Below are positions 1 through 7,034 of a stretch of DNA of 25,941 bases, piece after piece. A program made the position numbers and the translations under genes. The DNA is from a virus: IMG/VR virus record IMGVR_UViG_3300047557_001824, positions 1 to 25,941 of that record, one strand, 5' to 3'. Numbering within the stretch: position 1 is the first letter of the stretch; each line of letters begins with the position of its first letter. The notes beneath the pieces are model-generated. The model was given only the letters and a program-made list of their open reading frames with translations. It had not been told where the DNA came from and made no database searches.

Positions 1-176
1 AAGTATTTGATAGTTCACTTGATGGATTTGGAACAGAAGAGTTCCTCAAAATTATTCGTTATGTGATTAAGGATGCAAATATTTTTGTAATTTCTCATAA
101 AACGGGATTGGAAGATAAATTTGAGAGTGTCATAAAATTTGAAAAGGTTAAAGGATTTAGTAGGATGATCGTATGA
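1..176 (+). CDS. 46: gp46 recombination endonuclease subunit, C-terminal fragment
   Basis: This is the last 57 codons of a gene that enters from the left edge, read in frame 3 and ending with TGA at 174-176. The visible peptide starts VFDSSLDGFGTEEF and continues to FVISHK. This is the D-loop and switch region just after Walker B in Rad50/SbcC-type ABC ATPases, and it matches the end of T4 gp46. In T4, gp46 works with the nuclease gp47 to resect DNA ends for recombination-dependent replication. The upstream Walker motifs and coiled coil lie outside the window. The stop overlaps the next start as ATGA, so the two genes are probably translationally coupled. Confidence 0.8.
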   Translation, partial: VFDSSLDGFGTEEFLKIIRYVIKDANIFVISHKTGLEDKFESVIKFEKVKGFSRMIV

Positions 177-961
177 TTGGGATTATTGGAAATGGTTTCG
201 TAGGAAATGCTGTACATCAAAACTTTAAAGATAAAGTGTCTTGTAAAGTTTATGATGTTGACATCAACCGATCTTTAAATAGTTTTGAAGATGTAATTGG
301 ACAAGATTTTATTTTTGTCTGTTTACCTACCCCAATGAAATCTACAGGGGAATGTGATCTTTCTTTGTTGGATGATTTTTTTACTAAACTACCAAAAGAT
401 GTTAGTGGAATTTTTGTCATCAAATCAACAGTTCCTGTTGGGACAACGCAGAGATATTCGGACACATATAATGTAATTCATAATCCAGAATTTTTGACTG
501 CAAGAAATGCAGTAGAAGATTTCAAAAATTCTGAAAGAAATATTGTTGGTGGGAAAAAAGAACTTTGCGAAAAGTTTGTTGAATTTTTTGAGACTGTATT
601 TCCGCACATTCCAAATATTATAACTACATCAAATGAGAGTGAATCTATTAAGTACTTTTCAAATACTTTCTTAGCACTCAAAGTTGCATACTTTAATAAA
701 ATGTATGACTTCTGCGAGAAGATAGGTATGGATTATTCCATTGTTTGTAATGGTGTGACAGCAGATAGTAGAATTGGAAAATCTCATTCTAAAGTTCCTG
801 GTATTGATGGTGATCGTGGATTTGGTGGAACCTGCTTTCCTAAAGACCTCAACTCATTAGTAGTTCAAATGGAAAGCGTCGGGCTTGACACCGATATGCT
901 AAGATCGGTATGGTCTTACAATCAGCAAATTCGTCGGGTCATGGACTGGCCTGTTACTTAA
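173..961 (+). CDS. Short UDP-glucose/GDP-mannose dehydrogenase family protein
   Basis: This 262-aa protein resembles nucleotide-sugar dehydrogenases, which oxidise the sugar C6 alcohol to an acid using NAD+. The N-terminus has the Rossmann motif GIIGNGFVG (residues 3-11). The region ESIKYFSNTFLALK (157-170) carries the conserved Lys and Asn of the central domain. GFGGTCFPKD (217-226) holds the expected catalytic Cys221. Usual family members are about 390-450 aa, and this one stops soon after the catalytic Cys, so the C-terminal nucleotide-sugar-binding domain is missing. It may be a compact phage form or may act on another substrate. It overlaps gp46 by ATGA. Surface-sugar modification or a carbon-metabolism role is inference only. 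Confidence 0.8.
   Translation: MIGIIGNGFVGNAVHQNFKDKVSCKVYDVDINRSLNSFEDVIGQDFIFVCLPTPMKSTGECDLSLLDDFFTKLPKDVSGIFVIKSTVPVGTTQRYSDTYNVIHNPEFLTARNAVEDFKNSERNIVGGKKELCEKFVEFFETVFPHIPNIITTSNESESIKYFSNTFLALKVAYFNKMYDFCEKIGMDYSIVCNGVTADSRIGKSHSKVPGIDGDRGFGGTCFPKDLNSLVVQMESVGLDTDMLRSVWSYNQQIRRVMDWPVT
885..914 (+). promoter_or_regulatory. Candidate sigma70-like promoter for the CobT-like operon
   Basis: TTGACA at 885-890 is followed after 18 bp by TATGGT at 909-914. It lies in the last codons of the dehydrogenase gene, about 50 bp before the start at 962. The -35 box is perfect and the -10 box matches 4 of 6 bases. Initiation would be near 921. Confidence 0.4.
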
Positions 962-1183
962 ATGAACACTCCCAATTGGCAACACCATTCCAAGAAGGAT
1001 CAGAAACGAAAACTTAAACCGCAAGCACTGAGGCAAGCAAAAGCGCGACTTGCCCAGTTCAAAAAGCGTCACATGGGTCGTCCGAAGGGCGACCTTTCGT
1101 TGTATGATGGGTACATACGAAACGAATCCGATGCCTGTTCGCCACGAAATCAAGTCTCAACTCGCCAAACTGCTTGCCACTGA
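962..1183 (+). CDS. Small basic hypothetical protein
   Basis: A 73-aa ORF whose ATG directly follows the TAA of the dehydrogenase gene. The first 50 residues are strongly basic (KKDQKRKLKPQALRQAK, then FKKRHMGRPKG) with no membrane segment, which suggests nucleic-acid or ribosome contact; that is inference. The 3' part overlaps the likely start of the next gene (1131) by 53 bases in another frame. Base composition here (33 of 60 G+C at 1021-1080) is higher than in most of the window. I do not recognise the family. Abutting the preceding stop and lying just downstream of a sigma70-like promoter support it as a real gene. Confidence 0.5.
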   Translation: MNTPNWQHHSKKDQKRKLKPQALRQAKARLAQFKKRHMGRPKGDLSLYDGYIRNESDACSPRNQVSTRQTACH

Positions 1184-3320
1184 AGATTTGGTGGTGGAGC
1201 ATAAGAAGGTCTCTACTGCCTGCTTCAACGTTCACACTCGCGTTCTGACGCTTCCACTGTGGGAGAAAGCAAGTGGAACTGTATATGACCTTCTGGTGGG
1301 TCATGAAGTAGGACACGCTCTTTTTACTCCCGACGAGGATTGGACTGAACAAGTAAAAGTTCCTCCTCAGTTTGTAAATGTTGTTGAGGATGCTCGCATT
1401 GAGAAACTGATGAAGCGCAAGTATGCTGGACTTGCTAAAACCTTTTACAATGGTTATAAAGAACTGAACGAAGATGACTTCTTTCAGATTGAAGAAGAAA
1501 ATATTTCTTCCTTTAATCTTGCAGATCGTGCAAATTTGTTCTTCAAAATTGGTAATTATACTTGCATTCCTATTGAAGATGGCGAAGAACAAGAAATTAT
1601 TAATCTGATTTCTGTATCCGAAACCTTCTCAGATGTCTTGATTGCTGCCGAAGAACTTTACAAATATTGCAAGAAAGAAAAGGAGCAACAACAAAAGGTT
1701 GCTGACTTCGATTCTCACGAAACTCAGGGAAATTCACAGTCTCCCGCCAATGAAATTGCGGAGACGAATGACTCCTCTTCCGAGCAAGAAGGGGATAGTG
1801 ATAACTCGCAACCTAAGGAGGATGGAGGTTCTTATGGTGGAACTGCTCAGGGTGATCAAACTCCAGCGATTTCTTCTGGTGAAGAAAGTGAACCCGAAGT
1901 TCGCACTGCAGATTCTCTGGAAGAAAAACTTCGTGACCTTGTTGGTAGTGATGCTTATGAAAATACCTATGTTGAAGTTCCTCAACTGAATCTGAACACT
2001 ATTATTGGCAGTAACTCCGAGGTTCATAAAGATATTAATAACTCTTTTACCCATCAACAGAAACTTCATAACGAACATGCAAAAGATAAAGGATTTACTC
2101 CAGTAAATCTATACAAAGAATCTGACATGGAGTTTCTAAAATTTAAGACCTCTGCACAGAAGGAAGTCAACTATCTGGTCAAAGAGTTTGAGTGTCGCAA
2201 AGCAGCAGATCAGTATGCTCGCACATCAACTGCTCGCACTGGTGTTCTTGACACCTCTCGTCTTCATACTTACAAATATAATGAAGATCTCTTCAAGAAA
2301 GTTTCTGTAATTCCCGATGGTAAGAATCACGGTCTGGTGTTTGTTTTAGACTGGAGTGGTTCTATGTCTGATGTGATGCTTGATACCTGCAAACAACTTT
2401 TCAATCTTGTATGGTTCTGTAAGAAAGTCTCTATTCCCTTTGAAGTTTATGCTTTCACTAATGAATGGCGTCGTGGCGAATATGATTATGAAAATGATCG
2501 TTATCTCGCAGCTGACCGCACTCCTCATTATGAAAAGAAGGAAAGTTTATTGTTTGTTGACGAAACTTTCTCTATGATGAATATTCTTACTAGTAAAGTA
2601 AATGGTAAAGAATTGGAGAATCAACTACTTAACATCTGGCGTCTCGCTTATTGTTTTTCTAGGACCTATACTTCTCCTTATACTTACCCCAATCGTATGT
2701 GTCTGTCTGGAACTCCTCTGAATGAAGCACTTATTTCTCTTCATCAGATTCTCCCCAAATTTCGGAAAGAGAATAACCTCCAGAAGGTTCAATGTATTGT
2801 TTTGACCGATGGTGAGGCAAATCAACTCAACTACCATCGAGAAGTAAAACGTGCCTGGGAGAAATCCCCATATCTTGGAACTGCTGGAGTATATCCCAAT
2901 ACTACTTTTCTTCGTGACCGCAAACTTGGAACTACCTATAAAGTCGAACACGGATACCATGCTTTCACTGACACTCTTCTCCGAAACTTGAAAGATAAGT
3001 TTTCTTCAACAAACTTTATTGGTATTCGTGTTCTTGAAAGTCGCAATGCTCATCGATTTATTCAACTTTATCATCCCCAAAGTGATAAGCAGTATGAAAA
3101 AATTCAAAGTGACTGGAGGAAACTGAGGAGCTTTACTATCACCAACTCTGGATATGATGCATACTTTGGATTGTCTGCCACTGCACTTGCTCAAGATACT
3201 GAGTTTGAAGTTGCTGAAGATGCCACTAAGTCACAAATCAAATCTGCGTTTGTTAAGTCTCTGAAGACTAAGAAACTAAATAAGAAAGTTCTTGGTGAGT
3301 TTATTTCTTTGGTAGCATGA
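1131..3320 (+). CDS. CobT-like protein: zinc metallopeptidase motif plus VWA domain
   Basis: I place the start at ATG 1131 (729 aa), because the open frame back to 1050 only overlaps the small upstream ORF and adds no recognisable sequence. The N-terminal region has the zinc motif HEVGH (residues 58-62), then VVEDARIEKLM (about 83-93), resembling the 'EQARVEAL' helix of CobT. A Ser/Asp/Glu-rich low-complexity linker covers about 190-260. The C-terminal part has GVLDTSRL and then a VWA domain with the MIDAS motif DWSGS (406-410), a SGTPL threonine loop and VLTDGEAN. This order matches cobaltochelatase CobT, whose VWA protein works with an AAA+ partner, and a CobS/MoxR-like AAA+ gene lies just downstream. 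It is therefore probably half of an AAA+/VWA remodelling machine; the client is unknown. The HExGH site implies possible proteolysis. Confidence 0.75.
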   Translation: MPVRHEIKSQLAKLLATEDLVVEHKKVSTACFNVHTRVLTLPLWEKASGTVYDLLVGHEVGHALFTPDEDWTEQVKVPPQFVNVVEDARIEKLMKRKYAGLAKTFYNGYKELNEDDFFQIEEENISSFNLADRANLFFKIGNYTCIPIEDGEEQEIINLISVSETFSDVLIAAEELYKYCKKEKEQQQKVADFDSHETQGNSQSPANEIAETNDSSSEQEGDSDNSQPKEDGGSYGGTAQGDQTPAISSGEESEPEVRTADSLEEKLRDLVGSDAYENTYVEVPQLNLNTIIGSNSEVHKDINNSFTHQQKLHNEHAKDKGFTPVNLYKESDMEFLKFKTSAQKEVNYLVKEFECRKAADQYARTSTARTGVLDTSRLHTYKYNEDLFKKVSVIPDGKNHGLVFVLDWSGSMSDVMLDTCKQLFNLVWFCKKVSIPFEVYAFTNEWRRGEYDYENDRYLAADRTPHYEKKESLLFVDETFSMMNILTSKVNGKELENQLLNIWRLAYCFSRTYTSPYTYPNRMCLSGTPLNEALISLHQILPKFRKENNLQKVQCIVLTDGEANQLNYHREVKRAWEKSPYLGTAGVYPNTTFLRDRKLGTTYKVEHGYHAFTDTLLRNLKDKFSSTNFIGIRVLESRNAHRFIQLYHPQSDKQYEKIQSDWRKLRSFTITNSGYDAYFGLSATALAQDTEFEVAEDATKSQIKSAFVKSLKTKKLNKKVLGEFISLVA

Positions 3321-3502
3321 AACAAAAATTTCCTTTTGAACATGTAGTAAAATACGACACTAAAGAAGTCTGGATTAAATGTAATAGCAGTGCTACTGCT
3401 ATGGGAATTCAAACACTCATTCAAAAATATTATCCCGGTTATACTGGTCATATTGCTAGCGCTGACTACCTTGATAAACTCAAGAACCAGTTGGCAAACT
3501 GA
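3317..3502 (+). CDS. Small hypothetical protein, 61 aa
   Basis: The ATG overlaps the TGA of the CobT-like gene (ATGA at 3317-3320) and the ORF ends just before a clear terminator, so it is the last gene of that transcription unit. The product is soluble-looking and slightly basic (MKQKFPFEHVVKY at the start, YYPGYTGHIASADYL near the end) with no transmembrane segment. I do not recognise the family. Its position suggests a role with, or regulation of, the CobT-like/CobS-like pair; that is inference from context only. Confidence 0.65.
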   Translation: MKQKFPFEHVVKYDTKEVWIKCNSSATAMGIQTLIQKYYPGYTGHIASADYLDKLKNQLAN

Positions 3503-3507
3503 CCACT

Positions 3508-3530
3508 GGGGGTCCTTTTGATCCCCTTTT
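3508..3530 (+). terminator. Rho-independent terminator after the CobT-like operon
   Basis: GGGGGTC (3508-3514) pairs with GATCCCC (3520-3526), with one G-T pair, around a 5-base loop, followed by TTTT. It closes the unit 962-3502. A TATAAT hexamer at 3536-3541 follows, but I see no matching -35 box. Confidence 0.8.
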
Positions 3531-3564
3531 CCGTTTATAATGACTATGTTGAAACGAAACGCAC

Positions 3565-4686
3565 ATGGCACTCTCTTCTGACTACATCCGCACTTCTCTC
3601 CAGGCACTTTATGGCAACAACGTGACTGGTGCCGATATTCGTGCTTGGTGTGCTATGAATGACTCTAACTACCAAACCGTTACTAAAAAACTGGATCAGT
3701 TTAAAGTTGGTCGTGGCAAATGGAATCTTGAAGTAACTCAACAAAAGGTAGAAGAAATCGAACGTACTTTCCAAGCACCTGCTGTGGTTCCTCCCGTAGA
3801 GCAAAACCTTATTCCTGATAAAGATGATACCTTCGTCAAGTTTGGTAACTTTAGCGATATTAAAAAAATTATTCAGTCCCGTCTTTTTTATCCTACGTTC
3901 ATTACGGGTCTTTCGGGTAATGGTAAAACGTTCTCGGTGGAGCAAGCTTGTGCTCAACTTAAGCGTGAACTGATCCGCGTTAACATCACCATCGAAACTG
4001 ATGAAGATGACCTGATTGGCGGTTTCCGTCTTGTGAATGGTGAGACCGTTTGGCACAATGGTCCTGTGATTGAGGCACTTGAGCGTGGTGCGATTCTGCT
4101 TCTTGATGAGATTGACCTTGCCTCTAACAAGATTCTGTGCCTTCAATCTGTTCTGGAAGGTAAGGGTGTCTTCCTCAAGAAAATCGGTAAGTTCGTCAAA
4201 CCTGCTGCTGGATTCAACGTGTTTGCCACCGCAAACACCAAGGGCAAGGGTTCTGATGATGGGCGCTTCATCGGCACCAACGTGCTCAACGAGGCGTTCC
4301 TAGAGCGTTTCCCCGTGACTCTGGAGCAATCCTACCCTGCTCCCACTACCGAGCAGAAGATCCTTGAGGGCATTGCTTTGGACCTTGGAGTGGAGGACCG
4401 TGACTTCTGCAAGCGTCTGGTTGACTGGGCAGACATCATCCGCAAGACCTTCTACGATGGTGGCATTGAAGAAATCATTAGCACTCGTCGCTTGGTTCAC
4501 GTTGTCCGTGCTTATAGTATCTTCCAAGATAAGGCAAAGGCAATCCAAGTGTGCGTGAACCGCTTTGACGACGAAACCAAGCAAGCTTTCCTTGAACTCT
4601 ATGATAAAGTGGATGCAGACTTCCAAATGCCTTCTACTGGTCCTGAACTGACTGTAGAATACGTTGACCAACCCGCTCCATTCTGA
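3565..4686 (+). CDS. cobS-like: CobS/MoxR-like AAA+ ATPase
   Basis: A 373-aa AAA+ protein. Walker A is GLSGNGKT (115-122), Walker B is ILLLDE (177-182), the sensor-1 Asn lies in FATANT (220-225) and the arginine finger lies in LERF (246-249). The layout fits the CobS/MoxR clade, and cyanophage genomes commonly label this gene cobS. In bacteria CobS forms an ATP-driven complex with CobT that supports cobalt insertion by CobN. The N-terminal 90 residues are a separate helical region ending in a Pro/Val linker. The neighbouring CobT-like gene makes a two-component machine likely; no CobN-like subunit is present here. GC content rises sharply inside the gene (38 of 60 bases at 4261-4320). Confidence 0.82.
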   Translation: MALSSDYIRTSLQALYGNNVTGADIRAWCAMNDSNYQTVTKKLDQFKVGRGKWNLEVTQQKVEEIERTFQAPAVVPPVEQNLIPDKDDTFVKFGNFSDIKKIIQSRLFYPTFITGLSGNGKTFSVEQACAQLKRELIRVNITIETDEDDLIGGFRLVNGETVWHNGPVIEALERGAILLLDEIDLASNKILCLQSVLEGKGVFLKKIGKFVKPAAGFNVFATANTKGKGSDDGRFIGTNVLNEAFLERFPVTLEQSYPAPTTEQKILEGIALDLGVEDRDFCKRLVDWADIIRKTFYDGGIEEIISTRRLVHVVRAYSIFQDKAKAIQVCVNRFDDETKQAFLELYDKVDADFQMPSTGPELTVEYVDQPAPF

Positions 4687-4692
4687 TAGAAT
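4664..4692 (+). promoter_or_regulatory. Sigma70-like promoter upstream of the DUF3310-gp45 cluster
   Basis: TTGACC (4664-4669), a 17-bp spacer, then TAGAAT (4687-4692). The -35 box lies inside the last codons of the AAA+ gene. The next start is 4743, giving a leader of roughly 40 bases. It would drive the sliding clamp and clamp loader genes early in infection. Confidence 0.6.
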
Positions 4693-4742
4693 ATGGGAAG
4701 GTCAACGTGCCTCCTCTTTTTGTCCTTTTACTATGAAAACAA

Positions 4743-5222
4743 ATGTCTGAAAATTTTGAGAGCACTTACGAAAGTCCAATTCCAAAACAAACTGTAATTT
4801 CTGGTGGAATTGGATCTGATACAATTTCTTTTTCTGGAGCACAGGATTTTTGGCAACATGATGGAATCAGTTTGACAGGAAATCCTTTTGCTTCTCTTGA
4901 TACAATTACTTTTGATTTGAATATGCGCGAAGATACGAACAAAAACGGATTTTGGAAATATAATGAAGATAAAATCCTGAAGCAACTTGAGCAATATATT
5001 TCGGGCACTTACAGTCAGCACTATGTTGATCGCACTGGTGGTGGAACAGAACAAACATTGGATAAAATAAAACACAATCGCCGTGAAGGATTTTGTGCAG
5101 GTAACGTAACTAAGTATATTGATCGTTATGACACCAAAGGAACTCCCCGTGCCGATTTGTTTAAAGTTTTGCATTATACTATTCTTCTGATTAACCATCT
5201 CAATCTTATTGAAAATAAGTGA
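4743..5222 (+). CDS. DUF3310 (SaV-like) protein
   Basis: A 159-aa protein whose C-terminal part, from about residue 85 (YISGTYSQHYV, then GFCAGNVTKYIDRYDTKG at 116-133 and DLFKVLHYTILLINH), matches the DUF3310 pattern of phage proteins. These are sometimes labelled 'nucleotide kinase' without biochemical proof. The N-terminal 80 residues are a phage-specific extension I do not recognise. It is the first gene after a sigma70-like promoter and ends 2 bases before the gp45 ATG, so it is probably co-expressed with the replication genes. A role in nucleotide metabolism is often assumed but is not shown by any motif I see. Confidence 0.65.
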   Translation: MSENFESTYESPIPKQTVISGGIGSDTISFSGAQDFWQHDGISLTGNPFASLDTITFDLNMREDTNKNGFWKYNEDKILKQLEQYISGTYSQHYVDRTGGGTEQTLDKIKHNRREGFCAGNVTKYIDRYDTKGTPRADLFKVLHYTILLINHLNLIENK

Positions 5223-5224
5223 TT

Positions 5225-5890
5225 ATGAAACTTTCCGATAAAACTCTTTCCGTCCTGAAGAACTTCTCTTCAATCAACCAGTCTATTCTCTTCAAAGAAG
5301 GGAGCAAACTCCGTACTATCAGTGTAATGAAGAATATTCTCGCTGAAGCAACGATCACTGAAGAGTTCTCTAAAGATTTTGGTATCTATGATTTGAACCA
5401 GTTTTTGAATGGTCTTGGTCTTCACCAAAGTCCTGAACTTGACTTTGAAAATGACAGTTATGTTGTCATTCGCGAAGGAAAAATGCGTTCTAAGTACTTC
5501 TTCGCCGATCCGAATGTGATTGTTACTCCGCCAGATAAACAAATTAATCTCCCTAGTGAAGATGTTTGCTTTGAATTGAGTACTGAACAACTTGATAAAC
5601 TACTTAAGGCTGCTGCTGTTTACCAACTCCCAGATATTTCTGCGGTGGGTGAAGCAGGTGTAGTTAAACTTGTTGTTCGTGATAAGAAAAACGATACTTC
5701 AAATGATTTTGCTATTGTCGTCGGAGAAACCGAATCGGATTTTGTCTTTAACTTTAAAGTGGAAAACATTAAAGTTCTTCCTGGAACGTATGAAGTAGTT
5801 GTATCCCAAAAACTTTTGTCTCGATTTACAAGTAAGAATCATGACCTTTGCTATTATATTGCTCTAGAACCAGATTCCACTTTTGGGTAA
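5225..5890 (+). CDS. 45: gp45 sliding clamp (DNA polymerase processivity factor)
   Basis: A 221-aa protein starting MKLSDKTLSVLKNFSSINQ, which closely follows the T4 gp45 N-terminus; this fixes the start at ATG 5225 rather than the in-frame GTG at 5219. The end, YYIALEPDS, also matches gp45. In T4 the trimeric ring tethers gp43 to DNA and also connects the late-transcription proteins gp33 and gp55 to RNA polymerase. Length is close to T4 (228 aa). It lies in the core cluster, separated from its loader gp44 by two accessory genes, unlike T4 where 45 and 44 are adjacent. Confidence 0.93.
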   Translation: MKLSDKTLSVLKNFSSINQSILFKEGSKLRTISVMKNILAEATITEEFSKDFGIYDLNQFLNGLGLHQSPELDFENDSYVVIREGKMRSKYFFADPNVIVTPPDKQINLPSEDVCFELSTEQLDKLLKAAAVYQLPDISAVGEAGVVKLVVRDKKNDTSNDFAIVVGETESDFVFNFKVENIKVLPGTYEVVVSQKLLSRFTSKNHDLCYYIALEPDSTFG

Positions 5891-5902
5891 TTGATAGAAA
5901 AT

Positions 5903-6508
5903 ATGTATGAAAATTTTGGAATAAAAGTTTTTGATAATTTTCTATCTCCTACTTATTTCAATCAAATTAAAAATTTGGTTCTCAGTCCAACTTTTGATTG
6001 GCATTATTCGTGCGGAGTAACTAGAAGTGATCAAAATGAATTTGATGAATTTTGGAAGTATGGATTTAATCATTTGATACTAGATGATGGAACTATTCAC
6101 TCTAAAGAAATTCTAGATTTATTGTTGGGATTCCATAGTAAAGTTTTAGACTTTTCTGGTTGTAATTTGGTATTAAGATCTAGGTTTGATATGACTACTT
6201 TTACTTCGGCTAAAAGAAAATATCTACCTCACATAGATATTTTGGAACCAAATGTAACTTGCGTTTTTTATATAACCGACTCAGAATCTCCTACTGAAAT
6301 ATACCAAAATTGTTTTGATTACGCCCACGCTGATAAACATGATATTCTGTATTCTGAAAAAAATTTATATGAATTAAAAGTAAAAGAAACGATATATCCT
6401 AAAGAAAATAGAATTGTAATGTTTGATGGATCTCATTTTCACACTGGATATTCTCCAGAAAATTCTAAAAATAGAGTTCTATTAAATGTAAACGTTTGTA
6501 AACGTTGA
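5903..6508 (+). CDS. 2-oxoglutarate/Fe(II)-dependent oxygenase-like protein
   Basis: A 201-aa protein with the expected iron and cosubstrate residues: HID (H110, D112), a distal His in DGSHFHTG (H180) and an Arg in NRVLLNVN (R191) that would bind 2-oxoglutarate. The pattern is that of prolyl-4-hydroxylase-type dioxygenases, common in cyanophages. The N-terminus (FDNFLSPTYFNQIK) also fits, as many of these begin 'xDNFLSP'. I use ATG 5903; an in-frame TTG at 5891 is less likely. The gene is very AT-rich compared with the flanking clamp genes, suggesting separate acquisition. The substrate (protein, nucleic acid or small molecule) cannot be told. Confidence 0.78.
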   Translation: MYENFGIKVFDNFLSPTYFNQIKNLVLSPTFDWHYSCGVTRSDQNEFDEFWKYGFNHLILDDGTIHSKEILDLLLGFHSKVLDFSGCNLVLRSRFDMTTFTSAKRKYLPHIDILEPNVTCVFYITDSESPTEIYQNCFDYAHADKHDILYSEKNLYELKVKETIYPKENRIVMFDGSHFHTGYSPENSKNRVLLNVNVCKR

Positions 6509-6519
6509 TATTTTATATT

Positions 6520-7032
6520 ATGAATATCTTTGTGACTAATCCATTTCCTGCAGAAAGTGCCATTTGCCTTCCAGATAAACACATTGTCAAGATGCCCCTA
6601 GAGTGCTGTCAGATGCTCTCTATTGTCGCATCGGAAAAGTGGGGACATGGGTATGGCACCCTCCCTAAGGCAGATGGAACCCCCTACAAGACCGAGAAAG
6701 GAGCATTCCGCAATCATCCCTGCACCAAGTGGGCAATGGATAGTATCCACAATGCATACTGGTTAATTAAGTGGGGACTGAATTTGTCTGATGAATACTG
6801 CTTGAGGTATAATAAAACACACTCCTGCTACAAAACTCTCGTGGAGGCATATTACTTGTTTCCCAAGGGTAAGATTACAGAAGTGACTCCATTTGCTCGT
6901 GCTATGCCTGAGGAATGGAAGTTTGACGAAACTATTGATACATTTGAAGCATACAAAAGGTATATTGCATCTAAACCTTGGGTGTCTGATAATTACCTCC
7001 GTATGCCTGAACGAAAACCCGATTGGATTTAA
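6520..7032 (+). CDS. Pyrimidine dimer DNA glycosylase-like protein
   Basis: A 170-aa protein beginning MNIFVTNPFPAES with CLPDKHIVKMPLECCQML (16-33), FRNHPCTKWA (63-72), LSDEYCLRYNKTH, PFARAMPEEWK and a final PERKPDW. These blocks match the bacterial and phage family usually named pyrimidine dimer DNA glycosylase/endonuclease V; the final Pro-x-W resembles the 'RPxW' near the end of T4 DenV. Such an enzyme would start repair of UV-damaged phage DNA, useful for a phage of sunlit water. The ATG at 6520 gives the family's usual start. It lies between the clamp and clamp loader genes. Family membership is from memory and biochemical activity is unproven. Confidence 0.58.
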   Translation: MNIFVTNPFPAESAICLPDKHIVKMPLECCQMLSIVASEKWGHGYGTLPKADGTPYKTEKGAFRNHPCTKWAMDSIHNAYWLIKWGLNLSDEYCLRYNKTHSCYKTLVEAYYLFPKGKITEVTPFARAMPEEWKFDETIDTFEAYKRYIASKPWVSDNYLRMPERKPDWI

Positions 7033-7034
7033 TT

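Noticed and set aside
1059-1592. A 177-aa reverse-strand open frame opposite the CobT-like gene
   Set aside because: Shadow of the forward gene, which contains the HEVGH motif in this very stretch.
3536-3541. TATAAT upstream of the AAA+ gene considered as a promoter
   Set aside because: No acceptable -35 box lies 16-18 bp upstream; the nearest TTGATC is only 12 bp away and part of the terminator.
3544-4146. A 200-aa reverse-strand open frame opposite the AAA+ gene
   Set aside because: It lies wholly under a well-supported gene and its near end, has no recognisable domain, and no other reverse-strand gene exists in the window.
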